Assembly (NCBI GenBank): GCA_900553165.1
Contig: USCN01000088.1
Span: forward strand, 1-5,878
From: an uncultured Collinsella sp.
GTDB taxonomy: Bacteria > Actinomycetota > Coriobacteriia > Coriobacteriales > Coriobacteriaceae
DNA length: 5,878 nucleotides
Direction of reading: 5' to 3'
The notes below the pieces were generated by a model, which worked only from the letters and a program-made list of their open reading frames with translations, did no database searches and had not been told where the DNA came from. Positions 5,542-5,878 of this stretch are shown in pieces (the stretch's first letter is position 1; every line of letters starts with the position of its first letter). The translations under genes were made by a program, and so were the position numbers.

Positions 5542-5878
5542 ATGACTAACACGAAAGGTATGACCATGCCCCAGATTGATGATGCCGAGCTGTTTGGCAA
5601 TGCCGAGGATCAGCGTGCGTACGAGGACTTTTGCGCCAATCAGGAGGCGGTCGAGAAGTTTACGCTCGACAAGCCCGCGCTTATCTGCCGTTGGCGCATG
5701 TCCAACAAAAAGGTGCCCATGCTCAACCGTCACATTCGCGCGCTGTCCGAGCGCTTGGTGCAGGGCGAGCCGCTTACCCATAACATGCTCAGCTGGGCCA
5801 AGCAGCACGTTGAGTGGTCGCTTGCCGAGGGCGATTACACCGCGCACGACGGCGTGCTCATGCTGGTGATCGACGTCA
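5542..5878 (+). CDS. Unrecognised protein, 3' end outside the window
   Basis: An open frame of 112 codons runs off the right edge without a stop. I do not recognise the family. Three in-frame ATGs compete. The one at 5542 has AGAGGA only 4 nt upstream. The one at 5566 has GAAAGG (5553-5558) 7 nt upstream and is the better-placed start, giving MPQIDDAELFGNAEDQRAYE. The visible part is soluble, acidic at its N-terminus and predicted mostly helical, with no signal peptide or membrane segment. It then reads ALICRWRMSNKKVPMLNRHI and ends in a hydrophobic strand, GVLMLVID, as if entering a second domain. Its G/C-rich third positions match its neighbours, which supports real coding. The purH terminator upstream suggests it is transcribed separately. 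Confidence 0.8.
   Translation, partial: MTNTKGMTMPQIDDAELFGNAEDQRAYEDFCANQEAVEKFTLDKPALICRWRMSNKKVPMLNRHIRALSERLVQGEPLTHNMLSWAKQHVEWSLAEGDYTAHDGVLMLVIDV

Overview
The window looks like a stretch of chromosome from a GC-rich Gram-positive of the Coriobacteriia, most likely Collinsella or a close relative. I infer this from the strong G/C third-position bias, the style of the protein sequences and the short palindromic repeats in the gaps. It is a judgement, not a database match. The window carries four protein genes, one cut by the right edge, and the gaps are unusually rich in palindromic and repeated DNA.

Layout: 1-392 is a gene-free leader. It holds a 13-bp perfect hairpin, a cluster of degenerate repeats and a plausible promoter. 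393-2339 (+) encodes a secreted/membrane-anchored DUF2207-family protein with a signal peptide, three further membrane segments and a glycine-rich tail. 2340-2791 is a 452-bp gap between converging genes. In it, a pair of 30-bp near-identical inverted repeats (2455-2484 and 2651-2680) encloses a very strong hairpin terminator, followed by two tandem copies of a 26-bp REP-like unit. 2792-3433 (-) encodes a GNAT-family acetyltransferase. 3434-3710 is a divergent promoter region with two perfect palindromes. 3711-5318 (+) is purH, the bifunctional enzyme for the last two steps of IMP synthesis. 5319-5541 starts one base after the purH stop with a 101-bp long-range palindrome, then a 10-bp perfect hairpin and a textbook rho-independent terminator. 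5542 to the right edge (+) is the start of an unrecognised protein.

The genes do not form one operon. The DUF2207 gene and the acetyltransferase converge, the acetyltransferase and purH diverge, and the last gene is separated from purH by a terminator. purH is the housekeeping gene. The other genes have no visible link to purine synthesis. I see no phage, toxin-antitoxin, CRISPR or defence system. The most interesting material is the non-coding DNA: the inverted-repeat element at 2455-2680, the REP-like units with possible diverged relatives near 211-279, the palindrome abutting purH, and the odd codon choice in the last codons of purH.
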